DNA from: Bacteroides ovatus | GTDB taxonomy: Bacteria; Bacteroidota; Bacteroidia; Bacteroidales; Bacteroidaceae | Assembly (NCBI RefSeq): GCF_001314995.1 | Contig: NZ_CP012938.1 | Coordinates: 496,001 to 560,000, forward strand | Direction of reading: 5' to 3' | DNA length: 64,000 nucleotides | Shown here: positions 33,499 to 40,377 of the stretch, piece by piece | Numbering within the stretch: position 1 is the stretch's first letter | How the letters are laid out: the number at the start of each line of letters is the position of its first letter | Notes under the pieces: generated by a model | The model's input: only the letters and a program-made list of their open reading frames with translations | Database searches by the model: none | What the model was told of the DNA's origin: nothing | Translations under genes and position numbers: made by a program

Positions 33499-34920
33499 AT
33501 GAGTGAGCAATTAGAATTATTTATTGGGCATCCCCCCGGTGATGAGCCGGGAAAGACTAAGATAGCGGATGCAACGGCTTCCAGCAGTTGGAACGTGAAC
33601 TTCAACAACGGCAACGTCAACACGAACAACCGCCAGAACGCGAACCGGGTTCGTCCCCTCGCCGCAACAGGTAATATAATCTATGACATACTTCTTAGCA
33701 GTATTTTCGAAGCATCCGAAGATTGTGCCAGGCAGAAAAGAACGAGTACGGATTGTGTTGAGTTCTATAATGATTATCAGTCCGCATTGGTGCGGCTATG
33801 GTATTCTATTATTTACGGTGAATATGTACCGGACTTTTCAAAAGTATTCATACGGACTTACCCGGTATATCGGGAGGTTTTTGCCGCCGCTTTCATTGAT
33901 CGTGTTGTCCATCACTGGATCGCTCTTCGTATCGAGCCGATCTTAGAGGAACGCTTCCGGGAACAAGGAAACGTCTCCAAGAACTGCCGGAAAGGTGAGG
34001 GATGCTTGTCTGCCGTGCACTATCTGAATAACATGATAGTCGAGGTCAGTGAGAATTATACTGCCGATGCGTACATTTTCAAAGATGACCTGTTCAGTTT
34101 CTTCATGTCTATCTCGAAATCGTTGGTATGGGAAATGCTGAACATATTCGTAAGGGACAATTATAAAGGCGATGATATTGAATGTTTGCTTTACCTTCTA
34201 GCCGTTACTATCTTTCATTGTCCACAAAATAAGTGTATCAGACGCTCTCCCGTCTCCATGTGGGACAAACTTCCCAGTAATAAAAGTCTGTTTCATAATG
34301 ACCCTGACAGGGGAGTGGCTATCGGGAACCTGCCGTCGCAACTCATAGCCAACTTTCTGGCGTCTGTATATGATTATTTCGTGATGGAAATACTGGGATT
34401 CATGTATTATGTACGCTTTGTTGATGACTTTTGTATCGTAGTGAAATCACCGGAAGAAATATTGTCCAAAGTCCATCTTCTTGATGGTTTCCTGAAAGAA
34501 CAACTCCTTTTACGGTTGCATCCACGCAAACTGTATCTTCAGCATTATAAAAAAGGAGTCTTGTTTGTAGGGGCGTTCATTTTGCCTGGTAGAATTTATG
34601 TATCTGACAGGGTGGTTGGTAACACATATAACGCTGTCAGGAAATTTAATAGAATAGCTGAAAATGGATTTGCAGAAGCGTATGTTGAGAAGTTTGTGAG
34701 TACGATGAACTCTTATTATGGCCTGATGAAACACTTTGCAACGTACAATATCCGCCGTAGAATTGCAGCGATGTTACTTCCTGAATGGTGGGAATATGTT
34801 TATATCGAAGGACATTTTGAAAAGTTTGTATTGAAGAATAAATATAACCATAGAAAACAACTAATTAAACATATCAAAAGACATGGATCAAAAAAATATC
34901 TTACCGCGTGGGATTGCTAA
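33499..34920 (+). CDS. DGR reverse transcriptase with TR at its N-terminus
   Basis: 473 residues. The RT core includes motif A-like FKDDLFSFFMSI (residues ~194-205), the DGR-specific IGNLPSQ in place of the usual QG motif (275-281), and the catalytic FVDD (307-310). It copies TR RNA with adenine-specific errors. Residues 27-57 are encoded by TR itself, in the same frame in which VR is read. No ATG lies between TR and the first RT motifs; only a TTG/GTG pair near 33,787 could start later and would lose N-terminal RT residues. The RT is thus probably made from ATG 33499 with TR translated, or from a non-ATG codon. Confidence 0.92.
   Translation: MSEQLELFIGHPPGDEPGKTKIADATASSSWNVNFNNGNVNTNNRQNANRVRPLAATGNIIYDILLSSIFEASEDCARQKRTSTDCVEFYNDYQSALVRLWYSIIYGEYVPDFSKVFIRTYPVYREVFAAAFIDRVVHHWIALRIEPILEERFREQGNVSKNCRKGEGCLSAVHYLNNMIVEVSENYTADAYIFKDDLFSFFMSISKSLVWEMLNIFVRDNYKGDDIECLLYLLAVTIFHCPQNKCIRRSPVSMWDKLPSNKSLFHNDPDRGVAIGNLPSQLIANFLASVYDYFVMEILGFMYYVRFVDDFCIVVKSPEEILSKVHLLDGFLKEQLLLRLHPRKLYLQHYKKGVLFVGAFILPGRIYVSDRVVGNTYNAVRKFNRIAENGFAEAYVEKFVSTMNSYYGLMKHFATYNIRRRIAAMLLPEWWEYVYIEGHFEKFVLKNKYNHRKQLIKHIKRHGSKKYLTAWDC
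33577..33667 (+). repeat. DGR template repeat (TR)
   Basis: A 91-bp segment with ten AAC codons, eight of which are altered in VR. AAC codons cannot mutate to stop codons by changes at A, and give a wide residue range. It lies inside the 5' end of the RT reading frame. Confidence 0.95.
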
Positions 34921-35161
34921 GCCTATCGAGCAACAGCCGGACGGAACTTGGATTGTACGTCATCACTTCCGGGTGGTTGGTACCAGTGAGAATGGTGAAG
35001 AACTGGTAACTTTTGCCAGTTCGGAATATCCCGAGAAACCTACCTTGCAACAGATTCAAAGAAGTATTGACCGTTATCGGGTGTGTCTTACAATGTATGG
35101 AGATACGATTTCAGACGAAATAGAAAAGGTTGATCTTTCCGTGTATATGTTTACGGATTAA
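34883..35161 (+). CDS. Small protein overlapping the RT gene end
   Basis: 92 residues, unrecognised. It overlaps the RT gene by 38 bases in another frame and ends 24 bases before the terminator, so it is the last gene of the DGR transcript. The sequence reads IAKPIEQQPDGTWIVRHHFR, VVGTSENGEELVTFASSEYP, then a helical part, which suggests a compact alpha/beta domain. It may be a DGR accessory protein or an unrelated phage protein. Confidence 0.6.
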   Translation: MDQKNILPRGIAKPIEQQPDGTWIVRHHFRVVGTSENGEELVTFASSEYPEKPTLQQIQRSIDRYRVCLTMYGDTISDEIEKVDLSVYMFTD

Positions 35162-35184
35162 TAGTTCAATCTGTTGGTTGTTTA

Positions 35185-35211
35185 GGGGTGCTTATCAAGC
35201 ATCCCTTTTTT
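35185..35211 (+). terminator. Terminator of the DGR transcript
   Basis: Arms GGGGTGCTT (35185-35193) and AAGCATCCC (35197-35205) pair with one wobble around a three-base loop and are followed by six T residues. Confidence 0.85.
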
Positions 35212-35289
35212 ATTTATGGAAAAAGTGAAAATTATAATGTCTTGTTTTATAGATATTTATCATAGAATTGATTTCCAAGATTTTCCATT

Positions 35290-35323
35290 TTTGTAAAACT
35301 CGTTATTATACTCAATACATTTG
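35290..35323 (+). promoter_or_regulatory. Promoter of the lysis genes
   Basis: TTTG (35290-35293) and TACATTTG (35316-35323) with 22 bases between them match the Bacteroides pattern. The first lysis gene starts 35 bases downstream. Confidence 0.6.
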
Positions 35324-35358
35324 TTCCATACAGAATATTTTATTAATAATTAAACGCT

Positions 35359-35652
35359 ATGAGTATGGGTATAAAAGTATTGTATGATTGGCTTTTGCAA
35401 TCTAACCGACCGGCACACGTCAAAGCCGGGATGTTCGTCTTTGTTGTAATGCTTGTTTTCTGTTTCCTTCTATTAGGCATTGATTTCTGTAAATCTGCTA
35501 TTGTTTCTTTAACGACAACCGCCATTGCCGCAATAGTGGTTGAGTACATTCAGAAAAAGTGCGGGTTCATCTTTGATTGGCTTGACGCATTAGCTACTGT
35601 TTTGCTTCCTGGGCTGATTACTGTGTTTTCAATATTGGTAGTAACTTTATGA
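35359..35652 (+). CDS. Small membrane protein, holin-like
   Basis: 97 residues with three hydrophobic segments: about 24-41 (MFVFVVMLVFCFLLLGID), 47-61 (AIVSLTTTAIAAIVV) and 80-97. Size and position before an amidase fit a holin or antiholin, which permeabilises the inner membrane at lysis. It overlaps the next membrane protein by four bases. A second ATG six bases downstream may also be used, as in dual-start holins. Confidence 0.65.
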   Translation: MSMGIKVLYDWLLQSNRPAHVKAGMFVFVVMLVFCFLLLGIDFCKSAIVSLTTTAIAAIVVEYIQKKCGFIFDWLDALATVLLPGLITVFSILVVTL

Positions 35653-36164
35653 TTAATATTATGAGATGGTTATATGAGTTATTTAATGTAGACCAGATAC
35701 GAATTATTTTCGTTTCGATGTTCAGTTCTCTTCTTGCTTATTTAACGCCGACTAAAGGTTTTCTTATAGCATTAGTTGTAATGTTTGGATTTAATATTTG
35801 GTGCGGAATGAGGGCTGATGGTGTTTCAATTATACGTTGTAAAAACTTTAAGTGGGATAAGTTTAAAAATGCCTTGGTCGAACTTCTCCTCTATCTTATA
35901 ATCATTGAGGTAGTCTTCTCCTTTATGACCTTGATAGGAGACGGTGAGAACTCATTGTTAGTTATTAAGACTATTACGTATGTGTTCTCTTATGTGTATC
36001 TTCAGAACGCATTTAAGAATCTAATTATTGCTTATCCTAAAAACAAAGGGTTTCGTATTATCTATCATGTAATACGCTTTGAATTTAAACGGGCCACGCC
36101 TACACATGTACAGGGAATTATTGATAGAATCGAGAACGAATTAGATAAAGAGGAAAAGATATGA
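35649..36164 (+). CDS. Holin-like membrane protein, 171 residues
   Basis: Several hydrophobic segments: about 15-30, 37-50 (FLIALVVMFGFNIW), 76-95 (LLLYLIIIEVVFSFMTLIG) and 105-118, then a charged cytoplasmic tail ending DRIENELDKEEKI. The layout is like the larger phage holins of the holin_4 type common in Bacteroides phages. It starts in a four-base overlap with the previous gene and overlaps the amidase gene by four bases, marking a tight lysis operon. Confidence 0.65.
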   Translation: MINIMRWLYELFNVDQIRIIFVSMFSSLLAYLTPTKGFLIALVVMFGFNIWCGMRADGVSIIRCKNFKWDKFKNALVELLLYLIIIEVVFSFMTLIGDGENSLLVIKTITYVFSYVYLQNAFKNLIIAYPKNKGFRIIYHVIRFEFKRATPTHVQGIIDRIENELDKEEKI

Positions 36165-36742
36165 AAGTATTGATTGATAATGGTCACGGTGAAAATACAC
36201 CTGGTAAACGTTCACCGGACGGAAGATTGAGAGAGTGGGCGTATTCAAGAGAGATTGCCGATATGGTAGTAGTAGGATTGCGCAAGTTGGGAATTGATGC
36301 CGAGCGCATCGTTAAAGAGGATACAGATGTTCCATTGTCTGAGCGATGCCGACGGGCTAATGCTATTTACAAGGAAGCAGGTAAAAAAGCTATCCTTGTA
36401 TCTATTCATTGTAATGCAGCCGGCAATGGTAGTTCTTGGATGAGCGCAAAAGGTTGGAGCGTGTTTGTATCGAATAATGCTTCTAGTAACAGCAAAAAAT
36501 TAGCAGACTGCCTGGGACAAGTAGCAGAATGTATTCCGGTTCCCGTCCGAAAGCAGATGCCCGGACGGGAATACTGGGAACAGAATCTTGCCATCTGTCG
36601 GGATACTAATTGTCCGGCTGTATTAACAGAGAACTTCTTCCAGGACAATAAAGAGGACGTTGAGTACCTTTTGTCTCGGGAGGGTAAAGATGCAGTTGCT
36701 CAGATACATATTGAAGGAATCGTTAAATACCTGGGATTATGA
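36161..36742 (+). CDS. N-acetylmuramoyl-L-alanine amidase (endolysin)
   Basis: 193 residues, Amidase_3 fold. The N-terminal VLIDNGHGENTPG contains the first zinc His; SIHCNAAGN holds the second, and the catalytic Glu lies in the C-terminal VLTENFFQDN. It cleaves the bond between muramic acid and the stem peptide. There is no signal peptide, so release depends on the holins upstream. It overlaps both neighbours by four bases. Confidence 0.9.
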   Translation: MKVLIDNGHGENTPGKRSPDGRLREWAYSREIADMVVVGLRKLGIDAERIVKEDTDVPLSERCRRANAIYKEAGKKAILVSIHCNAAGNGSSWMSAKGWSVFVSNNASSNSKKLADCLGQVAECIPVPVRKQMPGREYWEQNLAICRDTNCPAVLTENFFQDNKEDVEYLLSREGKDAVAQIHIEGIVKYLGL

Positions 36743-37248
36743 AAGCCTTGATTTATATAACCATATTCCTGATGTCGGGAATATGGTTTACTTCTTGTAA
36801 GACTTCTCGGAACATGGAGACGGAGAAGCAGATTGACTATTCAGGGGATTTCTTGTATCTGCAAAACTTGATAGAATCACTACGGTTGGATGTGAATAAG
36901 CAAACCAAGATTACTACTGACAAATTGAGTGATTTGAAGATTGAGAATAAAACAGTTTACTTGTCGTCTCCGGATTCAACTGGAAAGCAATATCCGATTA
37001 AAGAAAGTACTACTACTGCATCCAAGCAGGATCAGGAAAGAACAGAAGTTGATGAAACATTATCCATTACTTTGCAGCAGTTCTCGAATCGACTTGATAC
37101 TATTAGTAATAAGGTTAATGTTTTGCTGAATCAAAAAGAAACTGTCGTAGAACTATCATGGTGGGATTTACATAAGGATAAAGTGTATATAGGGATAATA
37201 GGTTTGTTTATTGTTGGTTGGATGGTATATAGGTCTAAAATAAAATAG
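36739..37248 (+). CDS. Candidate unimolecular spanin
   Basis: 169 residues. The N-terminus is a lipoprotein signal with a Cys at residue 20 (lipobox-like WFTSC). The middle is polar and helical, with coiled-coil potential near residues 105-130. Residues ~149-164 (VYIGIIGLFIVGWMVY) form a C-terminal membrane segment followed by basic RSKIK. A protein tied to the outer membrane by lipid and to the inner membrane by its C-terminus has the layout of u-spanins such as T1 gp11, which fuse the two membranes at lysis. Position after holins and amidase fits. The gene overlaps the amidase gene by four bases. Confidence 0.65.
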   Translation: MKALIYITIFLMSGIWFTSCKTSRNMETEKQIDYSGDFLYLQNLIESLRLDVNKQTKITTDKLSDLKIENKTVYLSSPDSTGKQYPIKESTTTASKQDQERTEVDETLSITLQQFSNRLDTISNKVNVLLNQKETVVELSWWDLHKDKVYIGIIGLFIVGWMVYRSKIK

Positions 37249-37264
37249 CACTTGATTAGAGATC

Positions 37265-37285
37265 TTTGTGAATCACAAGCTTTTT
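37265..37285 (+). terminator. Weak terminator after the lysis operon
   Basis: A six-bp stem around AAT (TTTGTG/CACAAG type) is followed by five T residues, 17 bases after the spanin stop. Confidence 0.45.
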
Positions 37286-37462
37286 GATTTCTTGCTACAC
37301 ATTTGTGACAGTAATGCATCAATATTAACGATGATTGCGATGTTTTTATGTTAAAAATGTATTAACACTACGTCAGTAACAAGGTGAATATATTATTCAT
37401 TTATAGGGATAAATAAAGTCTGTACTTATTTGAATAACAGGATTATACGTCGTTTTTAACTC

Positions 37463-37482
37463 ATCAATCAATCAATCAATCA
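37463..37482 (+). repeat. Five tandem copies of ATCA
   Basis: A tetranucleotide tract of five units lies in the 387-base space between lysis and cargo genes, 45 bases upstream of the -33 box of the HEPN operon. Such tracts can slip, but this one is not inside the promoter spacer or a gene. Confidence 0.8.
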
Positions 37483-37526
37483 TCCATGCGTATAAGTTTT
37501 GTACAAAATATCCTTGAAAAATCAAA

Positions 37527-37558
37527 TTTGTTTCTTAAAAATTAAATGTTTAGCTTTG
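37527..37558 (+). promoter_or_regulatory. Consensus promoter of the HEPN-SecB operon
   Basis: TTTG (37527-37530) and TAGCTTTG (37551-37558) are separated by 20 bases, a full match to the Bacteroides -33/-7 pattern. The leader to the first ATG is about 70 bases. No operator palindrome was seen over it. The rest of the gap (37249-37526) shows only the ATCA tract and a weak terminator. Confidence 0.75.
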
Positions 37559-37635
37559 TCGCAACAAAAGTAGCGATAAAGCTAATTCGATAAATCTGTT
37601 TAAAACAAAGTTTCAGTAGAAGTTGTTATTAATTA

Positions 37636-38025
37636 ATGAGTCTCATTAAGTATAAGTCAGAAGAGAACTTAGAAGCCGCAAAACTTCTTAATGATAATAA
37701 GAAGTTTACTTCTAGCGTACATTGCTCTTATTATGCTGTATTGCAAATAATGAAATATGCACTTAACGAAAAGTGCCATATTAGTTATGAAAAGCAAAAT
37801 GAGCCAAAGGATAAAGACAGTCATATATATATTCGAGATGAGATATTATATCAATTAAGGAGTATCCAAACTAAAGAATCAATTAAAAGATCATTTGATG
37901 CAGCCAAGGCCCTTAGAAGGAAAGCTGATTACTTAGAAGATGAAATTGAGGATGTTGATAGTCTTGGGATGTATGAACAGGCTGATGCGCTAATAAAAAA
38001 AATAAAAAAGGAGTTTGTTTTATGA
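37636..38025 (+). CDS. HEPN-domain protein
   Basis: 129 residues, all-helical. The N-terminal pattern KYKSEENLEAAKLLNDNKKF followed by SSVHCSYYAVLQIMKYAL and the later AKALRRKADYLEDE match minimal HEPN domains, which occur in toxins, toxin partners and RNA-binding proteins. The R-x4-6-H motif of catalytic HEPN ribonucleases is not visible, so this copy may be inactive or act by binding. It is the first gene of a three-gene operon and shares an ATGA overlap with the next. Alone it would be uninformative; beside a SecB-like chaperone it suggests a toxin-antitoxin-chaperone unit. Confidence 0.75.
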   Translation: MSLIKYKSEENLEAAKLLNDNKKFTSSVHCSYYAVLQIMKYALNEKCHISYEKQNEPKDKDSHIYIRDEILYQLRSIQTKESIKRSFDAAKALRRKADYLEDEIEDVDSLGMYEQADALIKKIKKEFVL

Positions 38026-38450
38026 ATGAAAAAGAATACATTGCTGCATGGCTCAATGAAATGATAGCCAAGTTTGATTGGATTACTTTTCGTTATGAAT
38101 ATTCTCATAAATTACTTGCATATTGTATTGAAGTTCTCCCAGCAAATTCTATAGAACGAAGTGAAGAATATGCTAATGAAGAGTATAACTTTTCTTGTGA
38201 TTTTGAGCAAAAGTTTAATGAGTCTGTAATATTCTCAAATGGAACAGAATTTTATAGATGCTCAGAAAATGCAGTTGTTATTGGGCAAGTTAGACAAAAA
38301 AATATTGAATGGATTAAAGATGACAGCTTTATTCTTGACTTAGAGGATTATATTCTTGATTTTAAGGATGATAATTTTAAGAAAATAGAATCTGGTATCT
38401 TTGCAACTTGTAAGAAGTGGGATAATTACAATTTTGATTTGGCCGCTTAA
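38022..38450 (+). CDS. Unknown protein of the HEPN-SecB operon
   Basis: 142 residues that I cannot assign. It has aromatic-rich stretches (WITFRYEYSHKLLAYCIEVL), an acidic middle, and ends CKKWDNYNFDLAA. It is not a nucleotidyltransferase: the GSxxxG motif of HEPN-associated MNT partners is absent. By elimination it is the likely client of the chaperone, thus toxin or antitoxin. The exposed hydrophobic/aromatic C-terminus could be a chaperone-addiction segment, which is inference. It overlaps the HEPN gene by four bases and ends 11 bases before the SecB-like gene. Confidence 0.65.
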   Translation: MNEKEYIAAWLNEMIAKFDWITFRYEYSHKLLAYCIEVLPANSIERSEEYANEEYNFSCDFEQKFNESVIFSNGTEFYRCSENAVVIGQVRQKNIEWIKDDSFILDLEDYILDFKDDNFKKIESGIFATCKKWDNYNFDLAA

Positions 38451-38461
38451 ATAATAAGAAA

Positions 38462-38881
38462 ATGGAAAGAAAAGCGATTGTGTCTAAGTTTAGACTTAAA
38501 AATTATGTAATTGATAAATCCATATTTGATTATAATGGAGAGGAAGTCAGTTCAGAGCGAAATATTGGTTTTGATGTTAAAGGGCTTATTAAAAAAGACA
38601 ATCTGTTTGAATTGACATTGATTACAAAGATTGTAGACGAAAATAAAGCATTAAAGATTTTTGTGCAAGTAGTTGCCACGTATGAATTTTCTTCAGATAT
38701 TACTCAGAAAACGTTAAGTGATATGTTTTATAAAAATGCTCCAGCAATAATATTTCCTTATGTTAGAGCATATGTTTCTTCATTAACAGTATTATCAGGG
38801 ATTGATGCTGTCAATATTCCAACAATGAATTTAACTTCAATTGCTGAGGATCTAAAGGAAAATACGAAGAAAGAGGAATGA
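38462..38881 (+). CDS. SecB-like chaperone
   Basis: 139 residues. The beta-strand pattern and the helix FPYVRAYVSSLTVLSGIDAV followed by NIPTMNLTSIAED correspond to SecB's conserved FPYxR...LPPxNF segment. SecB holds proteins unfolded; SecB-like proteins outside proteobacteria typically serve toxin-antitoxin systems, where they protect an unstable antitoxin. Bacteroides do not normally encode an export SecB, so a dedicated role with its two operon partners is more likely. It is the last gene before a terminator at 38908. Confidence 0.8.
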   Translation: MERKAIVSKFRLKNYVIDKSIFDYNGEEVSSERNIGFDVKGLIKKDNLFELTLITKIVDENKALKIFVQVVATYEFSSDITQKTLSDMFYKNAPAIIFPYVRAYVSSLTVLSGIDAVNIPTMNLTSIAEDLKENTKKEE

Positions 38882-38907
38882 TGAGTATTTTGTATTATAG
38901 GATATTT

Positions 38908-38942
38908 AGCCTCGCGTCTTACTGATTCGGGGCTTTTCTTTT
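38908..38942 (+). terminator. Terminator of the HEPN-SecB operon
   Basis: A 7-bp stem AGCCTCG / CGGGGCT with one wobble (38908-38914, 38928-38934) is followed by TTTTCTTTT. Its T tract overlaps the next promoter's -33 box. Confidence 0.7.
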
Positions 38943-38971
38943 GCTCATCTCATTTATAATTCCTATATTTG
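38940..38971 (+). promoter_or_regulatory. Consensus promoter of a short transcript
   Basis: TTTG (38940-38943) and TATATTTG (38964-38971) are 20 bases apart. A terminator follows at 39070-39101, so the main product is a ~125-base RNA. Confidence 0.75.
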
Positions 38972-38975
38972 TGTA

Positions 38976-39101
38976 CAGACGTGGATGTCTGTTGTATCAT
39001 CTCTCTACGTGGAAGATTTGCTAGATTTTGGGTTTGAGAGATAATACGTTATTTACTCCAAAAAGGATGAGCCTTGACTAAGTGTAGTCAGGGCTTTTTT
39101 T
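38976..39101 (+). ncRNA. Candidate structured small RNA (~125 nt)
   Basis: It has its own consensus promoter and ends in an intrinsic terminator (AGCC...TGACT / AGTCA...GGCT, then seven T). Inside are a CAGAC/GTCTG hairpin at its 5' end and complementary ATCTCTC and GAGAGAT segments that could form a 7-bp stem. The only frame is a 19-codon one at 38985-39044 (MSVVSSLYVEDLLDFGFER), whose ATG lies in the first hairpin. It may be a regulatory RNA, a type I toxin or its antisense control, or a peptide-dependent leader for the gene at 39203. The boundaries are estimated. Confidence 0.55.
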
Positions 39102-39202
39102 ATTAATATCATGAATTTGGTGTACTAACGAAGTGCTAATGACTAACAATATGTTATCTTTGTATTACAGTTTACATAATTATTAATAAAAAAAAATGCA
39201 TC

Positions 39203-39568
39203 ATGGCACTAACTGATTTTTTTAGAATTAATCTTCCTTATGGCATTGTCCGAGATTCTAAAGGTAGATGGTCTGCTTTCAACCGGGAGTATTTACCTCT
39301 TGGATGGAATGAAAGAGAGGATTCTCCGGTAGATATAAATTCTGATAATGCTTTTGGGAATATTCCCATCCATACAGAGTATGAGAAAGTAACAGAAAAG
39401 AAGCTTTTTGAAATTGCAGGAGATGAAAAGTTTGTAGAGAGAGATACTGATGGGAAAATTAATCGTATTTATTTATACAATGACAGAACTAATCCTCAAT
39501 CATCAAATGAGTATTGGAATGATTATTTTTCTAAAATAAAACTTTTGAGCCGATTTGAAAGAAAATAA
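39203..39568 (+). CDS. Hypothetical protein, 121 residues
   Basis: Unrecognised. It begins MALTDFFRINLPYGIVRDSK, continues with an acidic centre and ends in a helical basic segment. A -7-like TATCTTTG lies at 39155-39162 but has no well-placed -33. It ends 55 bases before a strong terminator. It sits with the lysogenic cargo; it could be another immunity gene, with no support from motifs. Confidence 0.55.
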   Translation: MALTDFFRINLPYGIVRDSKGRWSAFNREYLPLGWNEREDSPVDINSDNAFGNIPIHTEYEKVTEKKLFEIAGDEKFVERDTDGKINRIYLYNDRTNPQSSNEYWNDYFSKIKLLSRFERK

Positions 39569-39623
39569 GTTTCTTTTAATCTAAACTTCAAGAATTCCGT
39601 TTGAAATTAGAAAATAATAAAAT

Positions 39624-39655
39624 AGAGGTAGCCGAATAAGCTACCTCTTTGTTTT
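39624..39655 (+). terminator. Terminator after the 121-residue gene
   Basis: A perfect 9-bp stem AGAGGTAGC / GCTACCTCT with a seven-base loop is followed by TTTGTTTT. Confidence 0.85.
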
Positions 39656-39753
39656 GTAATCCTTCCGATCAACAACACACACAATCAACACACTCTCAAG
39701 AAGGCTTACATAAGATAGTACTAACATATAAATGAAAAGTTCGGTAGGGGCAT

Positions 39754-39828
39754 AAAAAAAGTGAGGGGAACCACCCCCTCACCAAAGTCAAACCAAAATA
39801 ATCCGAATTATGTCCGTATTATCTTGAT
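39754..39828 (-). ncRNA. Candidate small RNA (~75 nt), minus strand
   Basis: On the minus strand a promoter (TTG at 39862-39860, TATCTTTG at 39840-39833, 19 bases apart) is followed 50-80 bases later by a perfect GTGAGGGG / CCCCTCAC stem (39761-39782) and seven T. No gene of useful size fits. It lies in the convergent space between the 121-residue gene and the DUF5053-like operon. Boundaries are estimates. Confidence 0.5.
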
Positions 39829-39832
39829 GTTG

Positions 39833-39862
39833 CAAAGATACTACTATTTTTTGATAAAGCAA
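39833..39862 (-). promoter_or_regulatory. Minus-strand promoter of the ~75-nt RNA
   Basis: TATCTTTG matches -7 exactly; the -33 is TTG only, at 19 bases. It lies just downstream of the DUF5053 gene's terminator. Confidence 0.6.
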
Positions 39863-39895
39863 TAAAAATCCCTGCATCGGCTCAAATGCAGGGAT
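39861..39895 (-). terminator. Terminator of the DUF5053-like operon
   Basis: A perfect 10-bp stem ATCCCTGCAT / ATGCAGGGAT (39868-39895) is followed on the minus strand by TTTTTATT. It lies 16 bases after the stop of the gene at 39912. Confidence 0.85.
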
Positions 39896-39911
39896 GGTGT
39901 CAAATAAGAGC

Positions 39912-40361
39912 TTAACTGATCTTTAATGATGTCTGATGAATCATTTCGCTAACATCGTTCAAAGCGTTCAGGAACGTTTTGAGTTCATTGTCAGTAAAGC
40001 GAGCCTTTTTCCCGTTGACTATATTTCCGTTAATACGTTGGTATAGCCAGTTTCTACTTTTACCAAAATATTTCTTTGCAATATAACTGAATGAGATTGC
40101 TTCGGGCAATTCTCCAAGTTTATCACGTAATATGGCTTCTTCCACTCTTTCTATATAATCATTGCAGGCATTTACCGTTGCTTTTAGCCCAGCTTCAGAT
40201 GCTTTTTTGTAGGCTTCCTTTTGGGCTTCCGGTAGTTTATTATATTTATCCTGCATTTCCTTTTTGAAAGCTTCTTTTTCTTCTGTGGTTTTTAGTTCTT
40301 TGAATCTTTCAAAGTCAGCCTGCATTTCTTTTGTTGGCAGGCAATCATTCCAATCTATCAT
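39912..40361 (-). CDS. DUF5053-like protein
   Basis: 149 residues, helical and charged at the N-terminus (LKTTEEKEAFKKEMQDKYNK), with a C-terminal part containing FSYIAKKYFGKSRNWLYQRI, which resembles a helix-turn-helix, then DNELKTFLNALNDVSEMI. I place it in the Bacteroides DUF5053 family from memory. Proteins of this type are frequent beside phage integrases, so a DNA-binding or control function near the integration module is plausible. It is the second gene after a 56-residue one, and a stable hairpin stands 17 bases before its ATG. Confidence 0.65.
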   Translation of the reverse strand: MIDWNDCLPTKEMQADFERFKELKTTEEKEAFKKEMQDKYNKLPEAQKEAYKKASEAGLKATVNACNDYIERVEEAILRDKLGELPEAISFSYIAKKYFGKSRNWLYQRINGNIVNGKKARFTDNELKTFLNALNDVSEMIHQTSLKIS

Positions 40362-40377
40362 AGCTTTTAATGTTTGT

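Noticed and set aside
38022..38450. MNT nucleotidyltransferase partner for the HEPN protein
   Set aside because: The GSxxxG and acidic motifs of that family are absent.
39111..39162. Full promoter for the 121-residue gene
   Set aside because: The -7 box TATCTTTG is present, but the TTTG at 39116 is about 35 bases away, too far.
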